A DNA stretch of 64,000 nucleotides from Flavobacteriaceae bacterium (GCA_004762155.1 SIHP01000001.1:721155-785154), one strand, 5' to 3'. Shown: positions 47,823 through 58,980, counted from the first letter of the stretch. Notes: generated by a model from the sequence alone, not told the origin. Translations and numbers: made by a program.

Positions 47823-48830
47823 ATGTACAACACAACTAAATTACTTACCGCAGTTTTTATGTTAGTAAGTATTATTTCATTCGGACAAGATGAAGAGAAA
47901 AAAAGTCCTCTTAGTATTTCTGGTAGCGTAGACGCTTACTTCAGAACAAACTTAACTTCAACTGATCAAGGTTCTCAAAATCCTGGAACTTCTTTTGCAG
48001 ACCAAACAGGTTTTGCCTTAGGAATGGCTAACTTAGTTTTATCTTATGAGGGTAAAAAAACTGGTGCTGTTGCTGATTTAGCTTATGGTACAAGAGGTAT
48101 ACAAGCTGTTGGAGGTGGAACTGACATTTTCATAAATCAATTATACGCATATTGGAATGTTTCGGAAAAAGTTACCTTAACAATGGGACGTTTTAATACT
48201 TATTTAGGATATGAAGTTATTTCTCCTGTAGGTAACTTTAACTATAGTACTTCTTACTTATTTTCTAATGGACCTTTTTCTCATGTAGGTTTAAAAGCTG
48301 ATTTTGCTTTATCTGATGACTTTAGCTTAATGTTAGCAGTAATGAATGTTACTGATGTTAATAATAACATTACTGGAGACTATTCAGCTGGTGCTCAATT
48401 AGGTTACAAAGGTCAATTCTTAAACTTATACTATGACAACGGAGCTGGTCTTGGATTTGAAATAGATTATACTGGTGGATTTGATGTTTCTGATGATTTT
48501 TTCTTAGGAATCAACGGAGCTTATGCTGATAATGATGGTGCTGGTTTCTATGGAGCTGCTTTATACCCACAGTATGCAACATCTGAAAACTTTACTTTAG
48601 GTTTAAGAGGTGAATATTTTGCTGAACTTGGAGATAATAATTTATTTGCTGCAGGAGAAGATGATAGTGTTTTTGCTGTTACTTTAACTGGTAGTTATAC
48701 TGTTGAAAATTTAACAATCAAACCTGAATTACGTTTAGATAGTAATTCTGAAGATGTATTTTTTGATAATGATGGAGCAGCAACTAGTAGTTTAGCTGGA
48801 TTTACATTAGCAGCTATATATTCTTTCTAA
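47823..48830 (+). CDS. Outer-membrane beta-barrel protein (porin-like)
   Basis: 335 residues with a signal peptide ('LLTAVFMLVSIISFGQDE') and alternating amphipathic strands: 'SISGSVDAYFRTNLTST', 'GMANLVLSYEGKKTGAVADL', and a C-terminal strand ending in Phe ('LAGFTLAAIYSF'). It resembles the putative beta-barrel porin group found next to ammonium transporters in Bacteroidota. Its start lies 29 bases upstream of the amt gene end-to-start gap, without a terminator between. I infer that it admits ammonium or small nitrogen compounds to the periplasm for the Amt proteins; the substrate is not proved. Confidence 0.8.
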   Translation: MYNTTKLLTAVFMLVSIISFGQDEEKKSPLSISGSVDAYFRTNLTSTDQGSQNPGTSFADQTGFALGMANLVLSYEGKKTGAVADLAYGTRGIQAVGGGTDIFINQLYAYWNVSEKVTLTMGRFNTYLGYEVISPVGNFNYSTSYLFSNGPFSHVGLKADFALSDDFSLMLAVMNVTDVNNNITGDYSAGAQLGYKGQFLNLYYDNGAGLGFEIDYTGGFDVSDDFFLGINGAYADNDGAGFYGAALYPQYATSENFTLGLRGEYFAELGDNNLFAAGEDDSVFAVTLTGSYTVENLTIKPELRLDSNSEDVFFDNDGAATSSLAGFTLAAIYSF

Positions 48831-48859
48831 GAATTTTATTAACCAAACAATATTTTTAT

Positions 48860-50179
48860 ATGAAAAATTTATTCTTAACTTTAATTCAGGATAGTAGTGA
48901 TACTGCTGCTGAATTAGCGAAACAAGTTGCCCAGATCAATGGAGATATGGGAATGCTTTGGATGCTTATATCAGGTATCTTAGTATTTTTAATGCAAGCT
49001 GGTTTTACGTTAGTAGAAGCTGGTATGACCAGATCTAAAAACGTAGTAAACATAGCTATGAAAAATGCTCTAGACATAGCAGTTGGGTCTTTAGTTTTTT
49101 GGTTTGTTGGATACTCTTTAATGTATGGTACTGATGTTGCTGGAGGATTCTTTCATTTTGGAGGATTCATGTTTAATCAAGGTCCAGCTGATTTATTTTT
49201 TCAAACTGTATTTTGTGCTACTACTGCTACAATTGTATCTGGAGCTATTGCTGGAAGAACAAAATATAGTACATACATTATTTTTTCAATTGTTTTAACA
49301 GCTATTATATACCCAATCGCTGGTGGTTGGGAATGGAATGGTGGTTGGTTAAACAACACTGAAGGAATAATGCCTGCTGAGTTTATTGACTTTGCTGGAT
49401 CTTCAATTGTACATGCTGTTGGAGGATGGGCTGCCTTAGTTGCTGCTTTCTTAGTAGGACCTAGATTAGGTAAATATACTGCAGACGGTAAAGCTGTTTC
49501 TATACCAGGACACAACAAATTATTAGCAACTTTAGGGGTATTTATCCTTTGGTTCGGTTGGTTTGGTTTTAATGGTGGATCTCAATTAGCTTGGGGTGGT
49601 GACGATGCTGTAGGAGCTTCTATGGTAGTTTTAGTTACTAACCTTGCAGCTTCAGCTGGTGCTTTAGGTGCTTTATTTATTTCTTGGATTAAATATAAAA
49701 AACCAAACTTAGACATGACTTTAAACGGAGCTTTAGCTGGTTTAGTTTCTATTACTGCTGGTTGTGGTAATATGAGCGAAGGTGGCGCTATCATGGCTGG
49801 TTTAATTGGTGGTATAATTGTAGTATTTGCCATGGAATTTGTAGAACAAAAACTTAAAATTGATGATGCTGTTGGTGCTTTTTCTGTTCATGGAGTTGCA
49901 GGTGCTTGGGGTACATTAGTAATTGGTTTATGGGGTGTTAACGGTGATACTGGTATTGGTTTATTCAATGGTGGTGGATCTGATCAATTCCTTGCACAAT
50001 TAATAGGTACTTTATCTTATGCTGTTTGGGCTGTAGGTATGTCTTTCATATTTCTACTTATACTTAAAAAGACTATCGGTCTTAGAGTAACTGAAAAAGA
50101 AGAAATTGAAGGTCTTGATTTATCTGAACACGGAGCTTTAGCTTACCCTGGCAAGAGACAAAGAGAAGTAGAAGATTAA
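48860..50179 (+). CDS. amt: Ammonium transporter Amt, copy 1
   Basis: 439 residues with eleven or twelve membrane helices. The signature residues are present: 'MLWMLISGILVFLMQAGFTL' (helix 1), 'AATKYS'-type loop, 'AGSSIVHAVGGWAALVAAFL' with the first pore His, and 'GAFSVHGVAGAWGTLVIGLW' with the second. The C-terminal tail 'TEKEEIEGLDLSEHG' holds the conserved EGLD element that contacts PII proteins. An N-terminal lead of about 30 polar residues precedes helix 1. It carries ammonium into the cytosol. A terminator follows at 50207, then the PII gene. Confidence 0.93.
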   Translation: MKNLFLTLIQDSSDTAAELAKQVAQINGDMGMLWMLISGILVFLMQAGFTLVEAGMTRSKNVVNIAMKNALDIAVGSLVFWFVGYSLMYGTDVAGGFFHFGGFMFNQGPADLFFQTVFCATTATIVSGAIAGRTKYSTYIIFSIVLTAIIYPIAGGWEWNGGWLNNTEGIMPAEFIDFAGSSIVHAVGGWAALVAAFLVGPRLGKYTADGKAVSIPGHNKLLATLGVFILWFGWFGFNGGSQLAWGGDDAVGASMVVLVTNLAASAGALGALFISWIKYKKPNLDMTLNGALAGLVSITAGCGNMSEGGAIMAGLIGGIIVVFAMEFVEQKLKIDDAVGAFSVHGVAGAWGTLVIGLWGVNGDTGIGLFNGGGSDQFLAQLIGTLSYAVWAVGMSFIFLLILKKTIGLRVTEKEEIEGLDLSEHGALAYPGKRQREVED

Positions 50180-50206
50180 TTAAATTCATAATTAATTTAT
50201 AAATGG

Positions 50207-50242
50207 AATCACACAGTTTTTTTTGACTGTGTGATTTTATTT
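50207..50242 (+). terminator. Terminator after amt copy 1
   Basis: Stem AATCACACAGT / ACTGTGTGATT (50207-50217, 50226-50236) followed by T-runs. It partly separates the porin-amt transcript from the PII-amt transcript 40 bases later. Confidence 0.8.
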
Positions 50243-50277
50243 TTTACTTTACGTAACTAACAATTAAAATTAAAATC

Positions 50278-50616
50278 ATGAAAAAAATAGAAGCAATTAT
50301 TAGAAAGTCTAAGTTTAGTACTGTAAAAAACTCGCTTCATGAAATTGGAGTAAACTTCTTTTCATATTGGGATGTTACTGGTTTAGGTAATGAAAAAACA
50401 GGACATGTATACAGAGGGGTTAGCTATAGTACAAGCGATATACAAAGACGCTATTTATCTATTATAGTTAATGACGATTTTGAAGAAGCTACAATTAATA
50501 CAATTCTTGAAGCCGCTAGTACTGGAGAAGTTGGTGATGGTAAAATTTTCGTTAGCGATATAAAAGAAGCATACAGAATAAGAACAGGTGAAAAGGGAGG
50601 AAATACTTTAAAATAA
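50278..50616 (+). CDS. glnK: PII-family nitrogen regulator (GlnK/GlnB-like)
   Basis: 112 residues. The N-terminal strand 'KKIEAIIRKSKFSTVKNSL', the T-loop 'GNEKTGHVYRGVSYSTSDIQ' with a Tyr at the usual uridylylation position, the B-loop 'STGEVGDGKIFVSDI' and the C-terminal 'YRIRTGEKGG' are all present. PII proteins sense ATP/ADP and 2-oxoglutarate and plug Amt channels. Differences from the textbook protein: 'GNE' in place of 'GRQ' before the T-loop and a T-loop stem ('STSDIQRRYLS') unlike the usual 'VDFLPKVKIE'. It sits between two Amt genes, with the next one starting eight bases later. Confidence 0.93.
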   Translation: MKKIEAIIRKSKFSTVKNSLHEIGVNFFSYWDVTGLGNEKTGHVYRGVSYSTSDIQRRYLSIIVNDDFEEATINTILEAASTGEVGDGKIFVSDIKEAYRIRTGEKGGNTLK

Positions 50617-50623
50617 AAAAATA

Positions 50624-51934
50624 ATGGAATTACTTACAACAAACAATGTATGGATGATGATCTGTACAGCTCTGGTTTTCTTTATGCACTTAGGATTTGC
50701 ATTTTTGGAAATTGGATTAACAAGACAAAAAAACACAATAAATATTTTATTTAAAAATATTTTCATCATAACCATTGGACTTTTACTTTATGCCTTTGTC
50801 GGGTTCAACCTTATGTATCCAGGAGAATTCAATGGTTATTTTGGGTTTTCTGGATTCGGAATTGGATTAGGTGATATGCAAAATGCATACACAAATGCAG
50901 ACGGTACATTATATGCCGATGGTGGTTATACTTATTGGACAGACTTTCTATTTCAAGGAATGTTTGCCGCGACAGCTGCTACTATTGTTTCAGGGGCTGT
51001 AGCTGAAAGGATGAAAATATTACCTTTTATGATATTTACCATAATATATGTAGGATTGGTTTATCCTATTGCTGGTTCTTGGAAATGGGGTGGCGGATTT
51101 TTACACCAATTAGGATTTTATGACTTTGCTGGTTCTACATTAGTGCATTCAGTTGGTGGATGGGCTGCTTTAGTTGCTGTATGGTTATTAGGTGCTAGAA
51201 TTGGAAAATTCTCTTCTACTGGAAAACCTTTAGTTATTTTTGGTCATAACATACCTATAGCAACTGCTGGTGTTCTAATACTTTGGCTAGGTTGGTTTGG
51301 TTTTAATGGTGGATCTGTTTTATCAGCAAACCCTGAACTAACTTCAATAACATTAGTCACAACTTGTTTAGCTGCTGCTGCAGGTGGTGTAGCCGCTGCA
51401 ATTCTGTCTACAATCCTATACAAAAACTTAGATTTAACTATGTTTTTAAACGGAATATTAGGTGGTTTAGTTGGTATCACTGCTGGTGCAGATGTTATAT
51501 CTCCTATGAATGCTATTATTGTTGGATTAATTGCTGGTTTACTTATCGTATTAGCTGTTAGTTTAATTGATAAAATTAAATTAGATGATCCTGTTGGTGC
51601 TATTGCTGTACATTTAGTTTGTGGTATATGGGGAACTCTTGCTGTTGGTATATTTGGATTTAGTGCAGTTACAAATGATGCTGGTGAGTATTTAAATAGC
51701 ACAGGAGCTGTTGTATCTAAATTATCCGATGCTGCGAATAGTTTATCTTTTATGCCTCAACTAATCGGAGTTATTGTTTATGCTATATTTTGTATTGTAA
51801 CATCTTTCTTAATTCTATTCACATTAAAACAATTAATGGGACTTAGAGTTAGCGAAAAAGAAGAGTTAGAAGGTTTAGATGGACATGAACATGGAATGAA
51901 TGCTTATGCAGATTTCAGAATTGATGAACATTAA
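50624..51934 (+). CDS. amt: Ammonium transporter Amt, copy 2
   Basis: 436 residues, clearly paralogous to copy 1 but diverged. Helix 1 starts at residue 6 with no long N-terminal lead ('VWMMICTALVFFMHLGFAFL'); the pore histidines are in 'AGSTLVHSVGGWAALVAVWL' and 'GAIAVHLVCGIWGTLAVGIF'. The tail has 'SEKEELEGLDGHEHGMNAYA'. It is eight bases after the PII gene, which makes a glnK-amt pair the basic unit and suggests that copy 1 plus porin is an added module. A terminator follows at about 51972. Confidence 0.93.
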   Translation: MELLTTNNVWMMICTALVFFMHLGFAFLEIGLTRQKNTINILFKNIFIITIGLLLYAFVGFNLMYPGEFNGYFGFSGFGIGLGDMQNAYTNADGTLYADGGYTYWTDFLFQGMFAATAATIVSGAVAERMKILPFMIFTIIYVGLVYPIAGSWKWGGGFLHQLGFYDFAGSTLVHSVGGWAALVAVWLLGARIGKFSSTGKPLVIFGHNIPIATAGVLILWLGWFGFNGGSVLSANPELTSITLVTTCLAAAAGGVAAAILSTILYKNLDLTMFLNGILGGLVGITAGADVISPMNAIIVGLIAGLLIVLAVSLIDKIKLDDPVGAIAVHLVCGIWGTLAVGIFGFSAVTNDAGEYLNSTGAVVSKLSDAANSLSFMPQLIGVIVYAIFCIVTSFLILFTLKQLMGLRVSEKEELEGLDGHEHGMNAYADFRIDEH

Positions 51935-51971
51935 ACAATAGAAAGCCCTAAAAAAAATCTTTTTCATAAAA

Positions 51972-52004
51972 GGCATGTAAAATATCACTTTACATGTCTT
52001 TTTT
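51972..52004 (+). terminator. Terminator after amt copy 2
   Basis: Stem CATGTAAA / TTTACATG (51974-51981, 51989-51996), followed by a T-run. It ends the glnK-amt unit ahead of gltB. Confidence 0.75.
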
Positions 52005-52170
52005 GGTTTTTATAATTTATGAAAATGGCAATTTAATCTATAAAAATTATGATAATTAAAGTTTTTATCTACTTTTTTTATTTTCATTATAAAAATAACA
52101 TGAATATCGTCAAAAACACTTCATATTTTTAACAGAATACTTAATTTAGCCGCTATAATTCAATCAAGAA

Positions 52171-55100
52171 ATGGAGAAACAGGGCTTATATTTACCAGAA
52201 TTTGAACACGAAAACTGTGGTGCAGGTTTTATTTGTAATCTTAAAGGAGAGAAAACAAATCAAATTATTCATGATGCCTTAGAGATACTTGTAAAATTAG
52301 AACACCGTGGAGGTGTGAGTTCTGATGGAAAAACAGGTGATGGTGCAGGATTATTGATTGATATTCCTCATGATTATTTTAATCGTGTTTGTGAATTTAA
52401 CATTCCAGCTCAAAGAGAATATGCGGTTGGTATGGTTTTCTTACCAAAAAACAAAAATCAATATAAATATTGTAAAGATGTTTTTGAGAAAGAAATTAAA
52501 AATCAAGGATTATCTATTTTAGGATGGAGAGAAGTTCCTGTAGACTCTTCTCATTTAGGTGAAATTGCATTAGCATCGGAACCAAATATAGAACAACTTT
52601 TTATTGGAAAAACAGAAGAAATTTCTGAAGCTATTTTTAAAGCGAAGTTATATGCGGCTCGTAAAATTACTGAGCATGCTATTAGAACTTCTAAAATGTC
52701 TGAAAGTGATTACTTCTACTTACCTAGTTTATCTACCACTACCTTAATATATAAAGGTATCATTATGCCTGAAGATATTGGGCCATATTTTACTGATTTA
52801 CAACAAGAAGATTTAGTAACTCGTTTAGCTTTAGTTCACCAACGATTCTCTACCAATACGATGCCTGCTTGGGAACTAGCCCAACCATTTAGATTCATGT
52901 GTCAAAATGGAGAAATCAACACTTTACGTGGTAATGTAAGTAGAATGCGTGTTCGTGAAGAAATCATGAAAAGTGATGTATTCGGACCACAAATAGATAA
53001 ATTATTCCCTATCATCTTACCAGGTAAGTCAGATTCGGCTTCAATGGATATGGTTGTTGAATTATTAACACACACAGGAAGGTCATTACCAGAAGTAATG
53101 ATGATGATGATTCCTGAAGCTTGGGAGAAGCACGAAACAATGTCTGACGACAAGAAGGCTTTTTACGAGTATAATTCTTGTTTAATGGAACCTTGGGATG
53201 GTCCTGCTTCTGTACCTTTTACAGATGGAGACTATGTTGGAGCTTTATTAGATAGAAATGGATTAAGACCATCTCGTTATACAGTAACAAAGAGTGGTAA
53301 ATTAATAATGTCATCTGAAATAGGAGTTGTTGAAGTAGCTCCAGAAGATGTAGAAAGTCACGGTCGTTTAGAGCCAGGGAAGATGTTCTTGGTTGATATG
53401 AACGAAGGACGAATTATTAATGATGAAGAAATAAAAACAAAAGTTGTTTCTGAGAGACCATATAAAGATTGGTTAAACAAAACAAAATTACATTTAAAAG
53501 ATATTCCTTACGCGGGTGAAACTTGTCCGATAGAAACCATTGACGTTTATACAAGACAACGTTTATTTAATTATACTATTGAAGATATTCAAGAAGTAAT
53601 TACACCAATGGCAATTGTAGGTAAAGAAGCCTTAGGCTCAATGGGTATTGATACTCCATTAGCTGTGTTGTCTGACAGACCTCAATTAATTTCTAACTAT
53701 TTTAAGCAATTATTTGCTCAGGTTACCAATCCACCTTTAGATGGTATTCGTGAAAAAATAGTAACAGATATTAGTTTAGCTTTAGGGAAAGATAGAAATA
53801 TCTTTAGTATTACAGAAAGACAGTGTAAGAAGTTAAAAATTCAAAATCCTGTTATTTCTAATAACGATTTAGAAAAAATAAGAAATATTTCAATAGGTGA
53901 TTTTAAAGCTGAAACTATTGAAATGTTATATCCAAAAGCAAAAGGTCTTAACGGATTAGAAGATGCTTTGGCTAATATTATAGTACAAATTGAAAAAGCT
54001 TTAGAAAGAAAAACGAATATTATTATTCTTTCTGATAGAGGTGTAAATAAGGACAATGCTCCTATTCCAGCTTTATTAGCTTGTTCTTTTGTTCATCACC
54101 AAATGAACCGTTTGCGTAAGCGTTCTTTCTTCGATATCATTATCGAATCTGCAGAGCCACGTGAACCACATCATTTTGCTACTTTATTCGGTTATGGTGC
54201 TAGTGCCATTAATCCATATATGGTAAATGAAATTATCAGAATGCAAGTTAAAGAAGGTTTTATTACTGGAATGGACGAGCAGAAAGCAGTTGATAACTTT
54301 AATGTAGCTATTGGTAAAGGTATTTTAAAAGTAATGAACAAAATTGGAATCTCAACATTACACTCGTATAGAGGTTCTCAAATATTTGAAATCGTTGGTT
54401 TCAACTCTCAATTTGTAGAAAAATATTTCCCTTACACAGCTTCTAGAATAGAAGGTATTGGTTTATATGAAATTGAAAAAGAAATTGATCAACGTTATAA
54501 GTTAGCATATCCAGACACGAACATCGATAAGAAATTAGGTTTAAATATTGGTGGAGATTACAGATGGAGACGTAACGGAGAAAAGCATTTATTTAATCCT
54601 ACTACCGTTGCTAAATTGCAACAAGCTGTAAGATTAGAAGATCAAGAAAGTTATGATGTTTATGCTGCGGCAATAAACGAACAATCTAAAAACTTATTAA
54701 CCATTCGTGGTTTATTTGAGTTCGATAACTTAAATCCTATTCCTTTAGAAGAAGTAGAACCTTGGACAGAAATTGTAAAGCGTTTTAAAACGGGAGCAAT
54801 GTCTTACGGATCTATCTCTAGAGAAGCACACGAAAATTTAGCAATCGCTATGAACCGAATTGGAGGTAAATCTAATTCTGGTGAAGGTGGAGAAGATAGA
54901 AAACGTTTTATTCCAGATGCAAACGGAGATAGTAGAAACTCTGCAATTAAGCAAGTAGCTTCTGGTCGTTTTGGAGTAACATCTCATTATTTATCTAGTG
55001 CTAAAGAGATTCAAATTAAAATGGCTCAGGGTGCAAAACCTGGAGAAGGTGGTCAATTACCAGGTACTAAAGTATTACCTTGGATTGCATCGGCACGTAA

Positions 55101-56682
55101 CTCAACTCCTTTCGTAGGATTGATTTCGCCACCACCACATCACGATATTTATTCTATTGAAGATTTAGCACAATTAATCTACGATTTAAAGAATGCTAAC
55201 CGTGAAGCAAGAATTAACGTAAAGTTAGTTTCTGAAGTTGGTGTAGGTACTATTGCAGCTGGTGTTGCTAAAGCAAAAGCAGATGTTGTTTTAATTGCTG
55301 GTTATGATGGTGGTACTGGAGCTTCTCCTTTAACATCATTAAAGCACGCTGGTTTACCTTGGGAACTTGGTTTAGCAGAAGCACAACAAACATTAGTATT
55401 AAACAACTTACGTTCTCGTATTGTTGTAGAATGTGATGGTCAGTTAAAAACTGGTCGTGATGTTGCTATAGCTTGTTTATTAGGAGCAGAAGAATTCGGA
55501 TTTGCAACAGCTCCATTAGTAGCTTCAGGATGTATTATGATGCGTAAGTGTCACTTAAATACCTGTCCTGTAGGAATTGCCACTCAAGATAAAGAATTAC
55601 GTAAAAACTTTAAAGGTACACCTGAGCACGTAATTAACTTCTTCTACTACATTGCTAATGAGTTAAGAGCAATTATGGCTGAATTAGGATTCCGTTCTAT
55701 GGATGAAATGATTGGTCAAACGCATAAAATAAATGCAAACAAAGCAATTACGCATTATAAAGCAAAAGGGTTAGATTTATCAGCAATCTTACATACTCCT
55801 GAAGGCTATAGTGCTAAAGAAGTTAAGAATTCAGAGAAACAAGATCATAATTTAGAGAATGTTCTAGATATGACTTTGATAAAAGATGCGAAAGCAACAA
55901 TTACAGATAAAAAGAAATTAACTTTAGACTATCCTATTAATAACTTAGATCGTTCTGTTGGAGCAATTTTAAGTAATGAGATCTCTAAATTACATGGACA
56001 TTTAGGATTAGAAGAAGACACTTTAAAATTAAACTTTAAAGGATCAGCTGGTCAAAGTTTTGGAGCTTTTGGAGCCCCAGGGGTTACTTTTAACTTATCT
56101 GGAAATACAAATGATTATTTAGGTAAAGGTTTATCTGGAGCTAAATTAATTGTTAAGAAACCAGAAGAAGCAACATTTGTTGCCGAAGACAATATTATTA
56201 TTGGTAACGTTTGTTTATTTGGAGCTGTAAGTGGTGAAGCATACATTAATGGTATTGCTGGTGAACGTTTTGCAGTTCGTAATTCTGGAGCAACAACAGT
56301 TGTTGAAGGAGTTGGTGATCACTGTTGTGAATATATGACAGGAGGAAAAGTAGTTGTACTAGGTAGTACTGGTAGAAACTTTGCTGCAGGTATGAGTGGA
56401 GGTATTGCTTATATATATGATCCAGAAAACAAATTTGTAAACGGATTATGTAATACAGAAACTATTGAGTACGAAGATATCTTACCAGAAGATGCGGTAG
56501 ACTTAAAAGGATTAATAGAAAATCACGTAAACTATACCAATAGTAATTTAGGTAAAACATTATTAGCTGACTGGGAAACTAGCTTATCTAATTTTGTAAG
56601 AATAATGCCTACAGAATACAAGGCAGCTTTAAAGCGTTTAGAGACTGAGGAAGAAATGGTAGAAGAATTAACAACAGCATAG
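52171..56682 (+). CDS. gltB: Glutamate synthase large subunit
   Basis: 1503 residues. A 16-residue propeptide ends at the nucleophile Cys17 of the type II glutaminase domain ('[15 protein letters not shown]'). The central FMN-binding part contains '[16 protein letters not shown]' and '[17 protein letters not shown]', and the 3Fe-4S cysteines are in '[19 protein letters not shown]'. The C-terminal beta-helix ends with repeats such as '[20 protein letters not shown]'. It converts glutamine and 2-oxoglutarate to two glutamates. gltD follows after four bases. Placement after two Amts and PII completes an ammonium-to-glutamate module. Confidence 0.96.
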   Translation: MEKQGLYLPEFEHENCGAGFICNLKGEKTNQIIHDALEILVKLEHRGGVSSDGKTGDGAGLLIDIPHDYFNRVCEFNIPAQREYAVGMVFLPKNKNQYKYCKDVFEKEIKNQGLSILGWREVPVDSSHLGEIALASEPNIEQLFIGKTEEISEAIFKAKLYAARKITEHAIRTSKMSESDYFYLPSLSTTTLIYKGIIMPEDIGPYFTDLQQEDLVTRLALVHQRFSTNTMPAWELAQPFRFMCQNGEINTLRGNVSRMRVREEIMKSDVFGPQIDKLFPIILPGKSDSASMDMVVELLTHTGRSLPEVMMMMIPEAWEKHETMSDDKKAFYEYNSCLMEPWDGPASVPFTDGDYVGALLDRNGLRPSRYTVTKSGKLIMSSEIGVVEVAPEDVESHGRLEPGKMFLVDMNEGRIINDEEIKTKVVSERPYKDWLNKTKLHLKDIPYAGETCPIETIDVYTRQRLFNYTIEDIQEVITPMAIVGKEALGSMGIDTPLAVLSDRPQLISNYFKQLFAQVTNPPLDGIREKIVTDISLALGKDRNIFSITERQCKKLKIQNPVISNNDLEKIRNISIGDFKAETIEMLYPKAKGLNGLEDALANIIVQIEKALERKTNIIILSDRGVNKDNAPIPALLACSFVHHQMNRLRKRSFFDIIIESAEPREPHHFATLFGYGASAINPYMVNEIIRMQVKEGFITGMDEQKAVDNFNVAIGKGILKVMNKIGISTLHSYRGSQIFEIVGFNSQFVEKYFPYTASRIEGIGLYEIEKEIDQRYKLAYPDTNIDKKLGLNIGGDYRWRRNGEKHLFNPTTVAKLQQAVRLEDQESYDVYAAAINEQSKNLLTIRGLFEFDNLNPIPLEEVEPWTEIVKRFKTGAMSYGSISREAHENLAIAMNRIGGKSNSGEGGEDRKRFIPDANGDSRNSAIKQVASGRFGVTSHYLSSAKEIQIKMAQGAKPGEGGQLPGTKVLPWIASARNSTPFVGLISPPPHHDIYSIEDLAQLIYDLKNANREARINVKLVSEVGVGTIAAGVAKAKADVVLIAGYDGGTGASPLTSLKHAGLPWELGLAEAQQTLVLNNLRSRIVVECDGQLKTGRDVAIACLLGAEEFGFATAPLVASGCIMMRKCHLNTCPVGIATQDKELRKNFKGTPEHVINFFYYIANELRAIMAELGFRSMDEMIGQTHKINANKAITHYKAKGLDLSAILHTPEGYSAKEVKNSEKQDHNLENVLDMTLIKDAKATITDKKKLTLDYPINNLDRSVGAILSNEISKLHGHLGLEEDTLKLNFKGSAGQSFGAFGAPGVTFNLSGNTNDYLGKGLSGAKLIVKKPEEATFVAEDNIIIGNVCLFGAVSGEAYINGIAGERFAVRNSGATTVVEGVGDHCCEYMTGGKVVVLGSTGRNFAAGMSGGIAYIYDPENKFVNGLCNTETIEYEDILPEDAVDLKGLIENHVNYTNSNLGKTLLADWETSLSNFVRIMPTEYKAALKRLETEEEMVEELTTA

Positions 56683-56686
56683 TAAG

Positions 56687-58150
56687 ATGGGAAAAGTAAC
56701 AGGATTTAAAGAATTTGAAAGAAAAGACGAGTCTTACAAGCCAGTTGAAGATCGTGTAAAGCATTATAAAGAGTTTACGGTTCCTTTAAGTGATAAAGAA
56801 ATTACTGAACAAGGTTCTCGTTGTATGGATTGTGGTATTCCTTTTTGTCATAGTGGTTGTCCATTAGGAAATTTAATTCCTGACTTTAACCATATGGTAC
56901 ACCAAGGTGAATGGCAAAAAGCTTCTTGGATATTACATTCTACAAACAATTTCCCAGAGTTTACAGGACGTTTATGTCCTGCTCCATGTGAACAAGCTTG
57001 TGTATTAGGTATTATAGAGGATCCTATTTCAATAGAAAACATAGAAAAAAATATTGTTGAACGTGCCTTTAAAGAAGGATGGATTAAACCACAACCACCA
57101 AAAATTAGAACTGGTAAAACAGTTGCTGTTATTGGTTCTGGTCCTGCTGGTTTAGCAACGGCGCAACAATTAAACAGAGCTGGTCATACAGTTACTGTTT
57201 TTGAAAGAGATGATGCTATTGGAGGATTGTTACGTTACGGAATTCCTAACTTCAAAATGGAGAAAGGGATTATAGACCGTCGTGTAGCTATTTTAGAGGC
57301 AGAAGGAATTGAATTTAAAACAAATGTAAATGTTGGTGTTAACTATAATGTTGAGTACTTAGACGCATTTGATTCTATTGTATTGTGTGGTGGAGCTACT
57401 GAAAGAAGAAGCTTACCTACTCCTGGTATTGATGCTGATGGAGTAGTACAAGCAATGGATTTCTTAACACAACAAACAAAAGTAGTATTTGGTCAAGAAA
57501 TAAAAGATCAAGTTATGGCTACTGATAAAAATGTAATTGTAATTGGTGGTGGAGATACTGGTTCAGATTGTATTGGAACTTCTAATCGTCATGGAGCTAA
57601 ATCGGTAATTAATTTTGAAATTATGCCAAAACCTCCAGGACATCGTTCACCAACTACTCCTTGGCCATTTTGGCCTTTACAATTAAAAACTTCTTCTTCT
57701 CATAAAGAGGGTGTAGAACGTAATTGGTTAATCAATACTAAACAGTTTGTTAAAGATGAAAATGGAAAATTAACAGCTTTAAAAACTGTTAATGTTGAAT
57801 GGGAAATGGTTCCTGGGCAACGTCCTAAACTAATAGAAATTGAAGGAACTGAAAAAACTTGGCCTTGTGATTTAGCCTTATTAGCTTTAGGTTTTACTGG
57901 TCCAGAAAGTACATTAGCTGATAAATTAGGTATTGAGACGAATGCTCGTTCTAATTATAAAGCAGAATATGGTAAATATCAAACAAATGTTTCTAAAATA
58001 TTTACTGCTGGTGATATGCGTAGAGGACAATCGTTAATTGTTTGGGCTATTTCTGAAGGAAGGGAAGCCGCAAGAATGGTTGATATTTATTTAATGGGTA
58101 AATCTGATTTACCTTCTAAAAATGCTTCTGGTGATCTTGTTGCTATGTAA
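56687..58150 (+). CDS. gltD: Glutamate synthase small subunit
   Basis: 487 residues. The N-terminal region has Fe-S cysteines in 'CMDCGIPFCHSGCPLGN' (near 46) and 'LCPAPCEQACVLG' (near 98). The FAD-binding 'VAVIGSGPAGLATAQQLN' and the NADPH-binding 'VIVIGGGDTGSDCIG' follow. It supplies electrons from NAD(P)H to the large subunit. The length is standard for the beta subunit. It is translationally close to gltB (four-base gap) and ends at a strong hairpin. Confidence 0.96.
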   Translation: MGKVTGFKEFERKDESYKPVEDRVKHYKEFTVPLSDKEITEQGSRCMDCGIPFCHSGCPLGNLIPDFNHMVHQGEWQKASWILHSTNNFPEFTGRLCPAPCEQACVLGIIEDPISIENIEKNIVERAFKEGWIKPQPPKIRTGKTVAVIGSGPAGLATAQQLNRAGHTVTVFERDDAIGGLLRYGIPNFKMEKGIIDRRVAILEAEGIEFKTNVNVGVNYNVEYLDAFDSIVLCGGATERRSLPTPGIDADGVVQAMDFLTQQTKVVFGQEIKDQVMATDKNVIVIGGGDTGSDCIGTSNRHGAKSVINFEIMPKPPGHRSPTTPWPFWPLQLKTSSSHKEGVERNWLINTKQFVKDENGKLTALKTVNVEWEMVPGQRPKLIEIEGTEKTWPCDLALLALGFTGPESTLADKLGIETNARSNYKAEYGKYQTNVSKIFTAGDMRRGQSLIVWAISEGREAARMVDIYLMGKSDLPSKNASGDLVAM

Positions 58151-58172
58151 TTAGCACATTATTAAAACATAA

Positions 58173-58215
58173 AAAACTAGTAACATTAATTTGTTACTAG
58201 TTTTCTTTTTTTATC
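58173..58215 (+). terminator. Terminator of gltBD
   Basis: Stem AAAACTAGTAACA / TGTTACTAGTTTT (58173-58185, 58192-58204) followed by CTTTTTTT. A convergent response-regulator gene lies beyond it. Confidence 0.88.
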
Positions 58216-58296
58216 AAGTATTTTAAATCAAATTTGATGCTTTATATTTTATTGATTTTGAGTTTTAATTTAGATCTAAAACAGATCAATTACTTT

Positions 58297-58980
58297 TTAT
58301 ATAAAACCTTTTTCTTTAGCCACTAAAATCAATTCTCTATCATCAGTTCCATCGATATCAAAAATTTGCTTTAAAAGACGCTTTCTCTTCTCTATTCCTG
58401 TTATAGACAAAGGTACCTGAGCTGGTAAATCTTTTGTTTTTGTACCAATAGACAATTCATATATGATTTTTCTATCAATATCATCTAATAAATAATCATT
58501 AGAAACCTGATTTCTTAAAAGTTTCGTTACCGTTTTACTATAATATGGCGGATCAATTAAAACCTCTTTTATAGCCTGAACTAACTCTATGGGTGTAATA
58601 TCGTTTTTAACTAAAAAACCATCAGGATTTACGCTCTTAAATATACTATGCACTCTAAAGTTATCATTAAAAGTAGTAGAAACAATTATTCTTGCTTCAG
58701 GTAGTATTTCATTAATCTTTATTCCCAAATCTTCTCCTGACAATAATTTACCATCTTTTGATGGCGGCAATCGCATATCTAAAAAAATAATATCAATGTT
58801 TTTGCTTTCGGATGCATACTCGTTTATAAGTGTGTAAGCAGAATCACAATCACAAGCAGTTTGTATTTGAAAAGTAATAGTATCATCTTCACTTTCAATA
58901 TAATTAAAAGCACTTTTATAAGCTTCAGATATTAATGGATGATCATCTATTATTAGGGCGTTGTAAGTTTTTAGACTCAT
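58297..58980 (-). CDS. Response regulator with LuxR-like DNA-binding domain
   Basis: 227 residues. The receiver domain shows 'NALIIDDHPLISEAY' with the acidic pair near the N terminus, the phosphoacceptor Asp in 'DIIFLDMRLPP' (about residue 65), and 'VSTTF' at the conserved Thr. The C-terminal 60 residues ('DIDRKIIYELSIGTKTKDLP' ... 'TGIEKRKRLLKQIF') form a helix-turn-helix of the NarL/LuxR type, though without its most conserved Gly-rich signature. It overlaps the upstream histidine-kinase gene by four bases, so the two are coupled and form one two-component system. Confidence 0.85.
   Translation of the reverse strand: MSLKTYNALIIDDHPLISEAYKSAFNYIESEDDTITFQIQTACDCDSAYTLINEYASESKNIDIIFLDMRLPPSKDGKLLSGEDLGIKINEILPEARIIVSTTFNDNFRVHSIFKSVNPDGFLVKNDITPIELVQAIKEVLIDPPYYSKTVTKLLRNQVSNDYLLDDIDRKIIYELSIGTKTKDLPAQVPLSITGIEKRKRLLKQIFDIDGTDDRELILVAKEKGFI

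Noticed and set aside
51244..51702. 152-codon minus-strand frame inside amt copy 2
   Set aside because: Antisense to a clearly coding transporter gene, with no motif and no promoter; similar shadows occur in amt copy 1.
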